DNA of 64,000 bases from Thiothrix subterranea (GCF_030930995.1 NZ_CP133217.1:930001-994000), one strand, 5' to 3'. Counted from the stretch's first letter, positions 9,706-19,406 are shown. Notes: generated by a model from the sequence alone, not told the origin. Translations and numbers: made by a program.

Positions 9706-10263
9706 GTGTATGTAATGAACAAAAAACCTCTGCTACTTTTATTAGCACTTACCATTTTTATGATTGGGTATTGGATACCCGAAGACCGCCACGTACCCGT
9801 TGCTAACGCCAAACCTTACGCAGGTAGTCCTACCGTCTACGGTTACAAAGTTGGCGGCATCCATGCGCAAAAAGGCATTACTATTTTTGCCGACCAAGGT
9901 GCGGCTGTCGAAGCTGTTACCAGCGGCTTGGTGCTTTACCGCGAAGATACCCCCAAAGGCGATAATTCCGTCTGGGTATTGGGTGCTAAATGGCGATTAC
10001 ACCACTATGCCAACCTCGACAAAGTTGAGGTGAAACCCGCTTCTTGGGTTAAAACGGGTGAGAAAATTGGCACAATTGGTACGCCTAAACAAGCTAAACC
10101 AACCAAGCCAGCAGCGGCTAACCTGTATTACTCGATTCGCAGCTTGCCACCGCTGGTCACAGAGTGGAAAGCGGAACAGCCTCTGGGTTTGGATCAGGTG
10201 TTTTACGTGAATCCACATGAATTTTTGACGTCTTACCAGAACGAAGACAAAGCCGCGCATTGA
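9706..10263 (+). CDS. M23-type (LytM-like) protein, probably catalytically degenerate
   Basis: M23 peptidases cut peptidoglycan cross-links. The 185-residue product has an N-terminal membrane anchor or signal (LLLLLALTIFMIGYWI) and the M23 pattern GGIHAQKGITIFADQG, then HHYANLDKVEVK and GEKIGTIG. The usual Asp after the first His is a Thr region here, and the usual His-x-His near the end reads YYSIR, so most zinc ligands are missing. It may act like EnvC/NlpD, which regulate amidases without cutting. The start is GTG at 9706, placed by AGGAAGG at 9690-9696; an ATG at 9715 is the alternative. Confidence 0.65.
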   Translation: MYVMNKKPLLLLLALTIFMIGYWIPEDRHVPVANAKPYAGSPTVYGYKVGGIHAQKGITIFADQGAAVEAVTSGLVLYREDTPKGDNSVWVLGAKWRLHHYANLDKVEVKPASWVKTGEKIGTIGTPKQAKPTKPAAANLYYSIRSLPPLVTEWKAEQPLGLDQVFYVNPHEFLTSYQNEDKAAH

Positions 10264-10275
10264 TTTAACCTCGCG

Positions 10276-10303
10276 GTAGAGACGCGAGATTTTGCGTCTC
10301 TAC
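10276..10303. repeat. Dispersed palindrome GTAGAGACGC...GCGTCTCTAC, copy 1
   Basis: Ten-base perfect arms surround the loop GAGATTTT between two convergent genes. The same palindrome recurs at 18462-18489. It can serve as a terminator hairpin, but recurrence suggests a small dispersed repeat. Confidence 0.75.
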
Positions 10304-10315
10304 GGTGGTGAAAAT

Positions 10316-11344
10316 TTATTTTTGGTTCGGTTGCGTCATCAGTACACGTCTTACAGTTTCCATCTGATTCACATCTTTATCGCGTTCACTTGCCGACAAT
10401 GCTTCCCACAATACGAGGGATGGGTGTAGCTTTCGTTCATTATCACGCACGGCTGCGTAGCGCCAGCCATTCAGCAGGCGCTCGTATCGCCATGAACGGT
10501 GTTCTAAACGGCTCAACAACTCCCGTCGGGCGGGTGGTTCATCCAACCGAAAGTTTTCATCCAATACCAACGGTTTGCCCGGTTCGGGGACATACCCAAG
10601 ACTTGCGAGCTTTACCGCAAAATGATCACCGGCGCGGCGGTTGGCTTCCCGGTAAGTTTCCGCCAATTCTTCCCACGGTTTCAGGCTTTCTGATGTGGCA
10701 GCCGCTTCAGGATCCGTCAACAACAAGGTTTGCCGGTAAGCTTCGTGTACGGCACGCGCATTGCGCTCGACGGCTGCAATTTGTACTTGATCGTGTACTT
10801 GTTCTTCCATACCGAAGGGAATTAATCCAGCAGGTAACGCCGCTGCACCGGCATGTGCTTGGTAAATGTAATACGGCACATCTTGCGGTAGCGCTTCACG
10901 CAGATTGATCGCGCAATGGGCATTCCAATCAGCATCGGCAGCGCAACACAATACGGCGGTGACGGGTATGTCGACCACTTGCACGGCTTCCAGATGGCAA
11001 TCGGTATCGCATTCCAGCGCATACAATCCAGTGATCACTTGTTCTGCGCCGGTTCTGCCATTTGCAAACACCGGGTAACGGGCGATCAAGGCTTGGCGGT
11101 GCGCTTCCGCATTCTGATCAAGCAGTGTAAAAACGGGCGGGGCAAAATCTTTGTAGGGTGAAATTTTGGCGTATTGGCATAGCAAGGCTTCGACCAAAGG
11201 GCTGAAACCCGCAAACACCAAATGCACTTGCGATTGCCCGTGCTGGTCTGCCCAAACATGGGGTGGATATTGATTGAAATACCAGCGTGCCAGCCAGTTT
11301 GCGGTGTTTTTGTTTGTAGCGCTTGGCATATTGCAATCCGTCAT
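10316..11344 (-). CDS. RyR-domain protein with putative NAD-binding N-terminus
   Basis: The C-terminal 90 residues (LEHRSWRYERLLNGWRY, VRDNERKLHPSLVLWEAL, then KDVNQMETVRRVL) match the RyR domain, first described in ryanodine receptors and found in bacteria and phages. The N-terminal half has VHLVFAGFSPLVEALLCQYA and alternating hydrophobic strands (VFTLLDQNAEAHRQAL), as in the TrkA-N/Rossmann proteins that RyR domains are often fused to. Bacterial RyR proteins are suggested to bind nucleotide-type ligands. No clear Shine-Dalgarno marks the start: the ATG at 11344 is my choice, 11329 or upstream 11428 are possible. Function unknown. Confidence 0.7.
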   Translation of the reverse strand: MTDCNMPSATNKNTANWLARWYFNQYPPHVWADQHGQSQVHLVFAGFSPLVEALLCQYAKISPYKDFAPPVFTLLDQNAEAHRQALIARYPVFANGRTGAEQVITGLYALECDTDCHLEAVQVVDIPVTAVLCCAADADWNAHCAINLREALPQDVPYYIYQAHAGAAALPAGLIPFGMEEQVHDQVQIAAVERNARAVHEAYRQTLLLTDPEAAATSESLKPWEELAETYREANRRAGDHFAVKLASLGYVPEPGKPLVLDENFRLDEPPARRELLSRLEHRSWRYERLLNGWRYAAVRDNERKLHPSLVLWEALSASERDKDVNQMETVRRVLMTQPNQK

Positions 11345-11495
11345 GATTGAAAAAACAATGATTGGCTTAAAGTGTAACGCAAAATCATGGGCGCAAGGCA
11401 GATTGTCCGCCCTACGGATACGATACAATATATGACGCGCTGCCCGCCCCGCGTTAGAATGCTTTTTTATACCGATTTTCGTTTAGGAGTACACC

Positions 11496-13346
11496 ATGCC
11501 CGTTTACCGTTCCCGCACTTCCACCGGCGGTCGCAATATGGCTGGCGCACGCGCTTTGTGGCGTGCGACCGGCATGACCGATGCGGATTTCCAAAAACCA
11601 ATCATCGCGATTGCCAATTCCTTCACTCAATTTGTCCCCGGTCATGTCCACCTCAAAGACATGGGGCAGTTGGTGGCACGAGAAATCGAAGCCGCTGGCG
11701 GTGTCGCTAAAGAATTCAATACCATTGCTGTCGATGATGGCATTGCGATGGGGCATGGCGGGATGTTGTATTCGCTGCCTTCCCGCGAACTGATCGCCGA
11801 TGCGGTGGAATACATGGTGAACGCGCATTGCGCCGACGCGCTGGTGTGCATTTCCAACTGCGACAAAATCACGCCGGGGATGCTGAATGCTGCGCTGCGC
11901 CTGAACATTCCCACTATATTCGTTTCCGGCGGGCCAATGGAATCAGGCAAAGCGGTGATTGGTGGCAAGCTGGTGAAATTGGATTTGGTGGATGCAATGG
12001 TGTCCGCCGCCAACAGTGCCGAAAGCGACGAAAATGTGGAAACCATGGAACGTTCCGCCTGCCCTACCTGCGGCTCGTGTTCCGGCATGTTTACCGCTAA
12101 CTCGATGAATTGCTTGACCGAAGCCCTCGGTTTGAGCTTGCCGGGGAACGGTTCGACGTTGGCGACGCATTCTGATCGCAAGCGTTTGTTCCTCGAAGCG
12201 GGGCGCATCATTGTCGGTTTGGCGAAACGTTACTACGAACAGGACGACGCATCCGTATTGCCGCGCTCGATTGCGACCATGGAAGCGTTTGAAAACGCGA
12301 TGTGTTTGGACATTGCAATGGGTGGCTCCACCAATACCATCCTGCACTTGCTGGCAGCGGCGGAAGAGGCGGGTGTCAATTTCACCATGAACGACATTGA
12401 CCGCTTGAGCCGCAAAGTGCCGCAATTGTGCAAAGTTGCGCCTTCCACCCAGCTTTACCACATGGAAGACGTACACCGTGCGGGCGGGGTATTCGGCATT
12501 CTCGGCGAACTCGACCGCGCCGGATTATTGCACCGTGAAGTCGGCACAGTTCACGCCACCAATATGGCAGAAGCCTTGTCGTTGTGGGATGTACGCCTGA
12601 CCGACGATGCCAAACGCCACGAATTCTTCCGCGCAGGCCCCGGCAATGTCCCGACGCAAGTGGCGTTCAGCCAAAGCAAACGCTGGGAATCACTCGACCT
12701 TGACCGCGAACACGGCTGTATCCGCGACAAAGCCCACGCTTACAGCACTGAAGGCGGGTTGGCGGTATTGTTCGGCAATATTGCATTGGATGGTTGCGTG
12801 GTCAAAACCGCAGGGGTGGATGACAGCATCCTCAAATTCTCCGGCCCTGCGCGACTTTTTGAATCGCAAGATGACGCGGTGGCAGGCATTCTCGGCGATA
12901 AAATCGTCGCGGGCGACATCGTACTGATCCGCTACGAAGGCCCACGCGGCGGCCCCGGAATGCAGGAAATGCTTTACCCGACCTCCTATATCAAGTCGAA
13001 AGGCTTGGGCAAAGCGTGTGCGCTGATCACGGACGGACGTTTTTCCGGCGGCACATCGGGCTTGTCCATCGGACACGTTTCCCCCGAAGCGGCGGAAGGC
13101 GGCGCGATTGGTTTGGTGGAAGAAGGCGATATGATCGACATCGACATTCCGAACCGTACCATTAATGTGCGCATCAGTGATGAAGTGCTGGCAACCCGAC
13201 GTGCGGCGATGGATGCGCAAGGCAAAGCGGGTTGGAAGCCGGTGAACCGTGAACGTTACGTGAGTGCGGCGTTGAAAGCGTATGCGGCCATGACCACATC
13301 AGCTTCACGCGGTGCTGTGCGCGATGTGACCCAATTAGAAAAGTAA
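11496..13346 (+). CDS. ilvD: Dihydroxy-acid dehydratase
   Basis: IlvD dehydrates 2,3-dihydroxy-isovalerate and -methylvalerate in valine and isoleucine synthesis. The 616-residue length is standard. Iron-sulfur cluster cysteines occur in [10 protein letters not shown] and in [26 protein letters not shown] and the C-terminal [20 protein letters not shown] are family signatures. The ATG is preceded by TAGGAG. Monocistronic, followed by a hairpin (13356-13385). No other ilv gene is nearby. Confidence 0.97.
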   Translation: MPVYRSRTSTGGRNMAGARALWRATGMTDADFQKPIIAIANSFTQFVPGHVHLKDMGQLVAREIEAAGGVAKEFNTIAVDDGIAMGHGGMLYSLPSRELIADAVEYMVNAHCADALVCISNCDKITPGMLNAALRLNIPTIFVSGGPMESGKAVIGGKLVKLDLVDAMVSAANSAESDENVETMERSACPTCGSCSGMFTANSMNCLTEALGLSLPGNGSTLATHSDRKRLFLEAGRIIVGLAKRYYEQDDASVLPRSIATMEAFENAMCLDIAMGGSTNTILHLLAAAEEAGVNFTMNDIDRLSRKVPQLCKVAPSTQLYHMEDVHRAGGVFGILGELDRAGLLHREVGTVHATNMAEALSLWDVRLTDDAKRHEFFRAGPGNVPTQVAFSQSKRWESLDLDREHGCIRDKAHAYSTEGGLAVLFGNIALDGCVVKTAGVDDSILKFSGPARLFESQDDAVAGILGDKIVAGDIVLIRYEGPRGGPGMQEMLYPTSYIKSKGLGKACALITDGRFSGGTSGLSIGHVSPEAAEGGAIGLVEEGDMIDIDIPNRTINVRISDEVLATRRAAMDAQGKAGWKPVNRERYVSAALKAYAAMTTSASRGAVRDVTQLEK

Positions 13347-13355
13347 TCACAAACA

Positions 13356-13385
13356 GTCGGGGAAGGCGTAGATGCCTTCTCCGAC
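13356..13385. terminator. Hairpin between convergent ilvD and META gene
   Basis: GTCGGGGAAGGC (13356-13367) pairs with GCCTTCTCCGAC (13374-13385) with one mismatch. There is no long T tract, so it is a plausible rather than certain terminator. Confidence 0.55.
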
Positions 13386-13396
13386 ACACCACACAC

Positions 13397-13927
13397 TCAC
13401 AAACTGCCGTATTTTTTTCCAAACACCACTGACGATTCACCATTGCGGTTATAGAAATGCAGGGTGTTGCCTTCTTGTTGTACGCTGCCTGCTCGTTGCA
13501 GGGTGCGCAAATAGCTGCCTTCCCAATTGCCAACATTAATCGTCGGGCCGCCCGGTGTGGTGGGCAATACCCGGCAAATGTCGTTGCCTCTTTCCAGCCC
13601 TGTCATCATGAAGCCGCTGTGTCCTACCCGTTTAAAGGTGGTGGAGTATTGGTTGCACCCAGCGAAACCCTTCAATTCATCTTCGCCAACGCTGAGGCTG
13701 ATGTCTAATTCAGCCGGTACGGGCGTGCCATACACCGACAGTAAACGCCATTGGGTTCCCAATAACGATGAGCCACCGCTGTTCAGCGGGCAAGCACCTA
13801 CGGGTAAAGGGGGAGTGGCGGTATCCGGTTCAGCCGATAGCCCCGTGCTGGTCAACGATAAGGTGATCAGCAACAAAGCCTGTCTGCAATAACGAGCAGC
13901 TTTAACAATAGCAACAGAATGTGTCAT
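13397..13927 (-). CDS. META/HslJ-domain exported protein
   Basis: The 176-residue product has an N-terminal signal segment (ALLLITLSLTSTGLSA). A META domain follows: LLGTQWRLLSVYG, LKGFAGCNQYSTTFKR, then TGLERGNDIC. META domains occur in HslJ-like heat-shock or novobiocin-resistance lipoproteins, whose molecular role is poorly known. The canonical C-terminal strand FYNRNGESSVVFGK is present. It lies just downstream of the pseudokinase-like gene on the same strand (43 bases), so the two may form an operon. Confidence 0.75.
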   Translation of the reverse strand: MTHSVAIVKAARYCRQALLLITLSLTSTGLSAEPDTATPPLPVGACPLNSGGSSLLGTQWRLLSVYGTPVPAELDISLSVGEDELKGFAGCNQYSTTFKRVGHSGFMMTGLERGNDICRVLPTTPGGPTINVGNWEGSYLRTLQRAGSVQQEGNTLHFYNRNGESSVVFGKKYGSL

Positions 13928-13970
13928 CGCGGTTGGTCTTTTCCTAAAGTAATGAATGGGGTAGTCGGGT

Positions 13971-15245
13971 TTACCAATGGTTACGCAGTTCCAGTGTCTT
14001 GTCTTCCAGTGTGCGCTGCGCCCTCTCCAGATGGTTTAAGCCGAATTCTTGGATGAGTTGACGGCTAAGCGGCAGAATCCTCTCGGCATCCGTCAGATTG
14101 TGGATTAAGGCTACTCGTACTTGGCGTAAGTACGCCGCCGTGATTTCTTGCCCCAGCCGTGCGACTTGCGGGTGTTGAGGCGCTTTACCACGCAATTTTC
14201 GGGTGAAATACAGCGCACCGTCTGACCCTAAATTGCCCGCATTCAGCGCGGCATAGGCTTGTGCGATTAGGCTCTCAAGACTGTTGTCGTCATCCGTCGC
14301 TACGGTTGTTTGTGGTGGTACGGTTGCTTGCACCGGTGGCGGTGTTACTTTGGGTTTGGCTGCTGCAACCGCCGGTGATTTTTTGGGAGCAGTCGAGGCA
14401 ACGACAGCGGATTTTTTTTTCTTGGTATCCGTTATGGCGCGTGGCTTAGGTTTAGTGGCAGTGGAATCGGCAATTTCAACGAGTGGCGTGTCGTGATGCG
14501 TTTGCTGTCCGTGATTAACGGTTAAAACACTTGCGTGTGATGGCGGTGTCAGTGCCGTCGGCGACAAGGGTTCGCTCGGTTCAGACACGCTGGCTGACAC
14601 CGGGTAAGGGGCTGCCACGGTTTCCAAAACAGCATTGCCTGCCACGGCGGTAAAAATACCAAACAAGGTCAGCAACGAACCCGTCATCAGGGCATGACTG
14701 ACGTGTTTGCGCGGTATTACACGGTGCGAGCCGCGTTTTTCCAATTGCTGAACTTGGGGGGATAAGGCCGTTGCTAAGATGTGTACATCTGTTCCGGCGA
14801 CGCACAGCAGTAAAGCGGGGTCAATGTGCTCATCCAGATACCGATTTTTTATCAATGGCTTGAGATTTTTTGAAGCATTGCGTTGGCAAGGGGATGGTTG
14901 CCCGGCTTGTGCGAGCAGGCTTTGCACTTCCCAAGTATCCGGGCTTGCCAACACAACATAAGCCTGCCCGTTGTCATGCCCGTAAGCCAATGGCGTCAGA
15001 ATCCACGGCAACGCGAGGCGCTGACTGGTGATGGTAATGTGTTGGAACAGCGCATCCAATGCCCAAGCGGATGCTTCATTCGGCAACACATGAATCAAAA
15101 TGCGGGATTCTAGCCCTTGGTGTTTGACCTGTTCCAGATCCCGCCCACGGTAGATTTTTCCTGCACCCGATACCGCTATGCAACTTAACAATGCATAGCG
15201 ATTATTCAGGACAAGGTGTTTGCCTGACTCAATCAAAGCCCCCAT
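13971..15245 (-). CDS. Pseudokinase-like membrane protein with Pro/Ala/Lys linker
   Basis: The N-terminus (LNNRYALLSCIAVSGAGKIYRGRD) resembles the Gly-loop start of bacterial Ser/Thr kinases, but no HRD or DFG motif follows, so I infer a degenerate kinase fold. A membrane segment (LMTGSLLTLFGIFTAVAGNAV) lies at about residues 188-208. A low-complexity Pro/Ala/Lys/Thr periplasmic linker and a C-terminal alpha-helical region (LIAQAYAALNAGNLG, TPR-like) follow. The 424-residue protein faces away from the regulator at 15657, with 411 bases between them. Its role may be signalling or envelope scaffolding, which the sequence does not settle. Confidence 0.5.
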   Translation of the reverse strand: MGALIESGKHLVLNNRYALLSCIAVSGAGKIYRGRDLEQVKHQGLESRILIHVLPNEASAWALDALFQHITITSQRLALPWILTPLAYGHDNGQAYVVLASPDTWEVQSLLAQAGQPSPCQRNASKNLKPLIKNRYLDEHIDPALLLCVAGTDVHILATALSPQVQQLEKRGSHRVIPRKHVSHALMTGSLLTLFGIFTAVAGNAVLETVAAPYPVSASVSEPSEPLSPTALTPPSHASVLTVNHGQQTHHDTPLVEIADSTATKPKPRAITDTKKKKSAVVASTAPKKSPAVAAAKPKVTPPPVQATVPPQTTVATDDDNSLESLIAQAYAALNAGNLGSDGALYFTRKLRGKAPQHPQVARLGQEITAAYLRQVRVALIHNLTDAERILPLSRQLIQEFGLNHLERAQRTLEDKTLELRNHW

Positions 15246-15656
15246 GCCACGACTCCATTTCTCATGAAAAAATACGGAAAATAAAAAAACTCTTGAATAA
15301 CTGTTCGGCGACGTTGCGGCTGCCGATTTTGCGAATAGCTCTCAATAACCCTAAGCTCGTTAACACTATCTTAACGTTATATTCATACAAGCCAAGTAAA
15401 ACCCGCGTGTTACCCGTAACAGCAAGTGGTTTTTCACACATTGAATAAGCCCGAATTTTCGGCAAAAGCAGTGGGGTTTTCCTGTAAGTAATTGAATTAT
15501 TTTGATCGATTTTGGTGAAAAGCTTAAGCGTGACCAAGCGTGACAATTAACGGCTTGTTGGCATGTGGCTTTCATGCAACTATTGCCGCCGAGTGGTTCA
15601 GTTATGGTTATAGATGTACTTTGTGAGTTATTTTTATTAAGAAGAAAATAGATTTT
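15246..15656. promoter_or_regulatory. Divergent intergenic region with tandem 9-mer repeats
   Basis: No gene is seen in these 411 AT-rich bases. AAGCGTGAC occurs at 15526-15534 and 15536-15544, one base apart, so the repeats start 10 bp apart on the same face of the helix. That is a reasonable binding site for a regulator, possibly the product of the 15657 gene. Specific promoters cannot be assigned with confidence. Confidence 0.35.
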
Positions 15657-17258
15657 ATGGAAGAAAAAGAATGGATTCAAAAAGAACTCAGTCAAATATT
15701 AGCTAGTCGCTTATTGGAGAATAAAAAACAAGCCTGCAATTTTCTAACCTATATTATTGAAGAAACATTGGCAGGTCGTGGTGAAAAAATAACGCAATAC
15801 GGCATTGCGCTTGAAGCCTTAGGCAAACCAGCGGATTTTTGCCCCACCGATAGCCCAGCGGTACGGGTGGAAGCTGGTCGGGTACGCAAATTGCTGGAAG
15901 AGTATTACGCGAGTGAAGGCCGTCACAGCAAATACCGAATTATCTTGCCCAGTGGCAGCTACCAGCCCAATTTCGAGCGTATCCAACCCAGTGCGTTACC
16001 GGCAGTGCAATACTTTGCCCCCAAAAGTATCCAGTCGCTAGGCCCTAAAGTGCATATTAGTTACCCCGATACGGAGCTGATTCGCGATGATGCCTTGCGC
16101 GGTTTGGTGTATAACCTGCGTTCCTTATTACCGATGACGTTGGGAAATTTCCGTGAAACCCGGATCGCTTTGGCGCGAGTCAGTCAACCCAAAGGTCACA
16201 AAGTGGATGAGTTGGAAGCCGCCTGGCGGCATCATCAAGCGGAATTCTTGCTGCAATGTACCGCCGAAGGGGTGGATACCGGTTTCGTGCTTAAGTTTGT
16301 GTTGTTCCATACGCTGACGCGCGAACAATTATGGTCGGATAACGTCCAAGTGCCACTCCATTACGCGCAAGCCACTTTAGAGGCGGTGTTTAGCCAGTTG
16401 ATACTGGAAACCTTTAGTTTGCACCGGGGCGTTGCCATGGCTTATTGGAGCCGCTATTGGAAAACGCACGCTGACATTCCCTGTCATTACCGGGTACTGG
16501 TCGAGCACATCGCTTTTCTTCAGGATGAGGCGGGGGATACAAATCTTCAAGCATTTTTGGACGCCTGCCAAGACCGTACCCAGCGTTACCATGACGATGC
16601 TTTGGCGCATTTGCACTACGCGGTATGGTGTTTGTACGCTTATATGTTACGTGCCGAGCCGACCGCTGCCTTAGAGATTCAGTGGCACCGTTTGGCGCTG
16701 CGTGCGTTGGAACTCAACCCCGGCAATGCGTTGGCGCACAGCATTTTTGCGCTGGAATGCTTTCATCGTGGCGATCATGAAATGGGCAAACTGGAAATTG
16801 AAACCGCCCGCCAAGTAAACCCGTTTGACCGCACCGGCGGGCATTTGTTGGCGGTAGGGCTGTGCGCCCTGCGGCATTGGGAGCTGGCATTCACCTTGTT
16901 ACGCGATGTGGCGGGGCTGGATTCGCGTTACCCCGATCCGTTACGAGCGGTGCCTTGCTTGTTCTATTTTCGCCAAGGCGAGTTTGCGAAAGCAGCGCGT
17001 TCTAGCGTTCAGTTTGCCGCGCTGGGTGGTTGGGAAACTTTCGGTACTTTGGTTAGCCATTGCCGGGCGGATGATTGCAAGGGCTGTATTCAAACCCTGA
17101 GCCAAGCAGTGGATAAATTGCCTGCCAACCTTAGCCGTAACACATTACCTGCCAGTGATTTCTGGGAAAATATTCAACAGAATGCGCCAAAACCGGCAAC
17201 ATCCAGCGCATTAATGACAACCGCGACCGCAACGGATACCTTGACGGCTTCGGAATGA
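15657..17258 (+). CDS. DNA-binding-domain/TPR regulatory protein
   Basis: The first about 110 residues (LSQILASRLLENKKQACNFL, ITQYGIALEALGKPADF, VRVEAGRVRKLLEEYY, IILPSGSYQPNFE) match the N-terminal domain often found in front of adenylate-cyclase-like or TPR proteins and thought to bind DNA. The remaining part is helical and TPR-like (ALRALELNPGNALAHSIFAL, WELAFTLLRDVAGL). No cyclase catalytic motif is visible. It probably acts as a cytoplasmic regulator, and its divergent orientation to the pseudokinase-like gene suggests local control. Length 533 residues; start ATG at 15657. Confidence 0.6.
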   Translation: MEEKEWIQKELSQILASRLLENKKQACNFLTYIIEETLAGRGEKITQYGIALEALGKPADFCPTDSPAVRVEAGRVRKLLEEYYASEGRHSKYRIILPSGSYQPNFERIQPSALPAVQYFAPKSIQSLGPKVHISYPDTELIRDDALRGLVYNLRSLLPMTLGNFRETRIALARVSQPKGHKVDELEAAWRHHQAEFLLQCTAEGVDTGFVLKFVLFHTLTREQLWSDNVQVPLHYAQATLEAVFSQLILETFSLHRGVAMAYWSRYWKTHADIPCHYRVLVEHIAFLQDEAGDTNLQAFLDACQDRTQRYHDDALAHLHYAVWCLYAYMLRAEPTAALEIQWHRLALRALELNPGNALAHSIFALECFHRGDHEMGKLEIETARQVNPFDRTGGHLLAVGLCALRHWELAFTLLRDVAGLDSRYPDPLRAVPCLFYFRQGEFAKAARSSVQFAALGGWETFGTLVSHCRADDCKGCIQTLSQAVDKLPANLSRNTLPASDFWENIQQNAPKPATSSALMTTATATDTLTASE

Positions 17259-17337
17259 ACGCCTAAAGCGCATTCATCGCTAGATGACCGCGCCGCGTCT
17301 CCCGTATACTTTAAGCCCCCTGTTGTTGAGATGACGC

Positions 17338-18450
17338 ATGAAAGACGCAATTATTGTCGGTGGTGGCATTTTAGGTATGTTGACAGCCCGTTTCCTGCAC
17401 GAAGCGGGGATGAAAGTCATGATCATCGACCAAGGCGAATTGGGTAAAGAATCGACATGGGCGGGCGGTGGTATTTTGTCCCCGCTCTACCCGTGGCGTT
17501 ACCCGGATGCTATTTCACGGCTGAGCCAATACAGCCAGCAACATTACCCTGCCTTGTGTGAAACCTTGACGGCTGCCACGGGTATTGATCCGCAATGGAT
17601 TCGTTCTGGCTTACTGATGACGGATGCGAACGAATCCGCCCGCGCACAAGCATGGGCGCAAACTTGGGGTTACGCCTTGCAGCCGCTAAGCTCAACAGCA
17701 GAAATGCAAACTTGCGAACCACAATTGGCAGAATCTTTCTCGCAAGGCATGTTTATGCCTGACATTGCCCAAATGCGTAACCCTCGGATTGCTGACTCGT
17801 TGCGCACCAGCTTGCGCTTGTTACCGATTGAAATCGCGGAACATTACCCCGTTACGGGGTTGGAAACGGCGAATGGGCGTGTGACCGGGGTGAAGTTGGG
17901 CAATGAAGTTTTCAAAGCGAATAATGTGATTCTCACCACGGGGGCGTGGACGGGCTTGTTCCCGGAAATGCAGGCATTGCATGTGGATATACGCCCGGTG
18001 CAAGGGCAAATGATTTTGTTCCGAGGACCGAAAGGTTTGCTTAAGCACATTGTATTGCACGAGGGGCGTTACCTGATCCCGCGTCAAGATGGGCGTATTT
18101 TGTGCGGTTCCACCTTGGAAATGCGCGGGTTTGATAAGCAAACTACCACCGAGGGTTTGGATGAATTGCGCGAAACGGCTTACGCAATCATGCCAGCGTT
18201 ACGCGATTTGCCGATCAACAACCATTGGAGCGGTTTACGCCCTGGCTCACCGAATGGCGTTCCCTATATTGACGAGCACCCGGAAATTGCGGGGTTGTAT
18301 GTGAATGCCGGGCATTACCGTTATGGGGTGACGATGGCGTTGGCATCGGTGCAATTGCTGACGGATGTAATGTTGGGGCGCACGCCGGGTCTTGATCCGA
18401 CACCTTACCGTTTGGATGCGGTGCGTACACCCACCGCTGAATTCTGTTAA
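17338..18450 (+). CDS. thiO: Glycine oxidase ThiO (FAD-dependent oxidoreductase)
   Basis: ThiO oxidises glycine to iminoglycine for the thiazole ring of thiamine. The 370-residue protein opens with an FAD-binding GGGILG motif and VMIIDQGELGKESTWAGGGI. It has the family segment RPVQGQMILFRG and ends with WSGLRPGSPNGVPYI and YVNAGHYRYGVTMA, typical of the DAO/ThiO family. No thiG or thiS gene is adjacent, so ThiO is preferred over other D-amino-acid oxidases on similarity alone. Confidence 0.85.
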   Translation: MKDAIIVGGGILGMLTARFLHEAGMKVMIIDQGELGKESTWAGGGILSPLYPWRYPDAISRLSQYSQQHYPALCETLTAATGIDPQWIRSGLLMTDANESARAQAWAQTWGYALQPLSSTAEMQTCEPQLAESFSQGMFMPDIAQMRNPRIADSLRTSLRLLPIEIAEHYPVTGLETANGRVTGVKLGNEVFKANNVILTTGAWTGLFPEMQALHVDIRPVQGQMILFRGPKGLLKHIVLHEGRYLIPRQDGRILCGSTLEMRGFDKQTTTEGLDELRETAYAIMPALRDLPINNHWSGLRPGSPNGVPYIDEHPEIAGLYVNAGHYRYGVTMALASVQLLTDVMLGRTPGLDPTPYRLDAVRTPTAEFC

Positions 18451-18461
18451 TGCTTCTGCTG

Positions 18462-18489
18462 GTAGAGACGCAAAATGTTGCGTCTCTAC
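18462..18489. repeat. Dispersed palindrome GTAGAGACGC...GCGTCTCTAC, copy 2
   Basis: GTAGAGACGCAA and TTGCGTCTCTAC form perfect 12-bp arms around a 4-base loop, between convergent thiO and the DMT transporter. It matches the palindrome at 10276-10303. Confidence 0.75.
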
Positions 18490-18497
18490 GGTGTTGC

Positions 18498-19394
18498 TTA
18501 CGCCCGCACAACTGGCGGTACGCGCCGCACTAGCCATACGCCCAGCATCGTCAACGCCATGCCGAACCATTGCAGCAAGGTTAACCATTCATCAAACAGC
18601 AACCACGCAATCAAAGTCGTCACCGCCGGTGTCAGGTAAAACAAGCTGGTCACATTGGTCGCGCCTTGATGCCGAATCAATAGGTTAAGCAAGCTGATTG
18701 CGCCCAAAGACAGCACGATTACCAACCATCCCAGCGCAAAAATGAAATCGCCGGTCCACTCAATTCGCCATTCACCGATCACGGGCACAAACAACCCCGT
18801 TACGAGTAACGACGGCACAAACTGCACCACCGACCCCGTGCGCAAATCAAAATGCGAACAAAAGCGCTTTTGGTATAACGTCCCAAACGTAATGCCTAAC
18901 AATGCACATAACGCCGGAATCACCGCTTCCCACCCAAAGCTATGCGTAGCCCCCGCACCGGCTTTTTCCGCGAGCACGAGAATAACACCCAGCAAACCCG
19001 TCGCAATCCCCACCCACTGATAACGCCGCACCGTTTCGCCCAGCAAAATCCCCGCAAACAGCGCGGTGAGCAACGGCTGCAAACCCACAATCAAACTGGT
19101 TAACCCAGCGGGCAAGCCGTGGCTAATCGCCACAAATACCCCACCCAGATAGGTTGCTTGCAACAGCAAACCCGCCACCATCAAATGGAATAATTGCTTC
19201 GGGTTGGTTTCCCATACGGCTTTGCCCGCCCACGCCAAAACGGAGAGGGCGGCAATCACCAGCACATAGCGTGCCACCAGAAACGCCAGCGGATCGGCAT
19301 ACGGCAGCCCGTATTTTGCACCGATAAAGCCCGTACTCCACAGCAACACAAACAGGGCTGGAAATGCGTCCAGCAAACGCGGTGGCAGTACCAT
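18498..19394 (-). CDS. EamA/DMT-family membrane transporter
   Basis: The 298-residue protein has about ten hydrophobic segments in two EamA repeats, for example FPALFVLLWSTGFIGAKYGL, GLLLQATYLGGVFVAI, SLIVGLQPLLTALFAGILLGE and VTTLIAWLLFDEWLTLLQW. DMT proteins export metabolites or amino acids, and the substrate is unknown. The gene lies 12 bases downstream of glyS in the same direction and may be co-transcribed with glyQS. Confidence 0.88.
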   Translation of the reverse strand: MVLPPRLLDAFPALFVLLWSTGFIGAKYGLPYADPLAFLVARYVLVIAALSVLAWAGKAVWETNPKQLFHLMVAGLLLQATYLGGVFVAISHGLPAGLTSLIVGLQPLLTALFAGILLGETVRRYQWVGIATGLLGVILVLAEKAGAGATHSFGWEAVIPALCALLGITFGTLYQKRFCSHFDLRTGSVVQFVPSLLVTGLFVPVIGEWRIEWTGDFIFALGWLVIVLSLGAISLLNLLIRHQGATNVTSLFYLTPAVTTLIAWLLFDEWLTLLQWFGMALTMLGVWLVRRVPPVVRA

Positions 19395-19406
19395 GCAATT
19401 CCTGAT

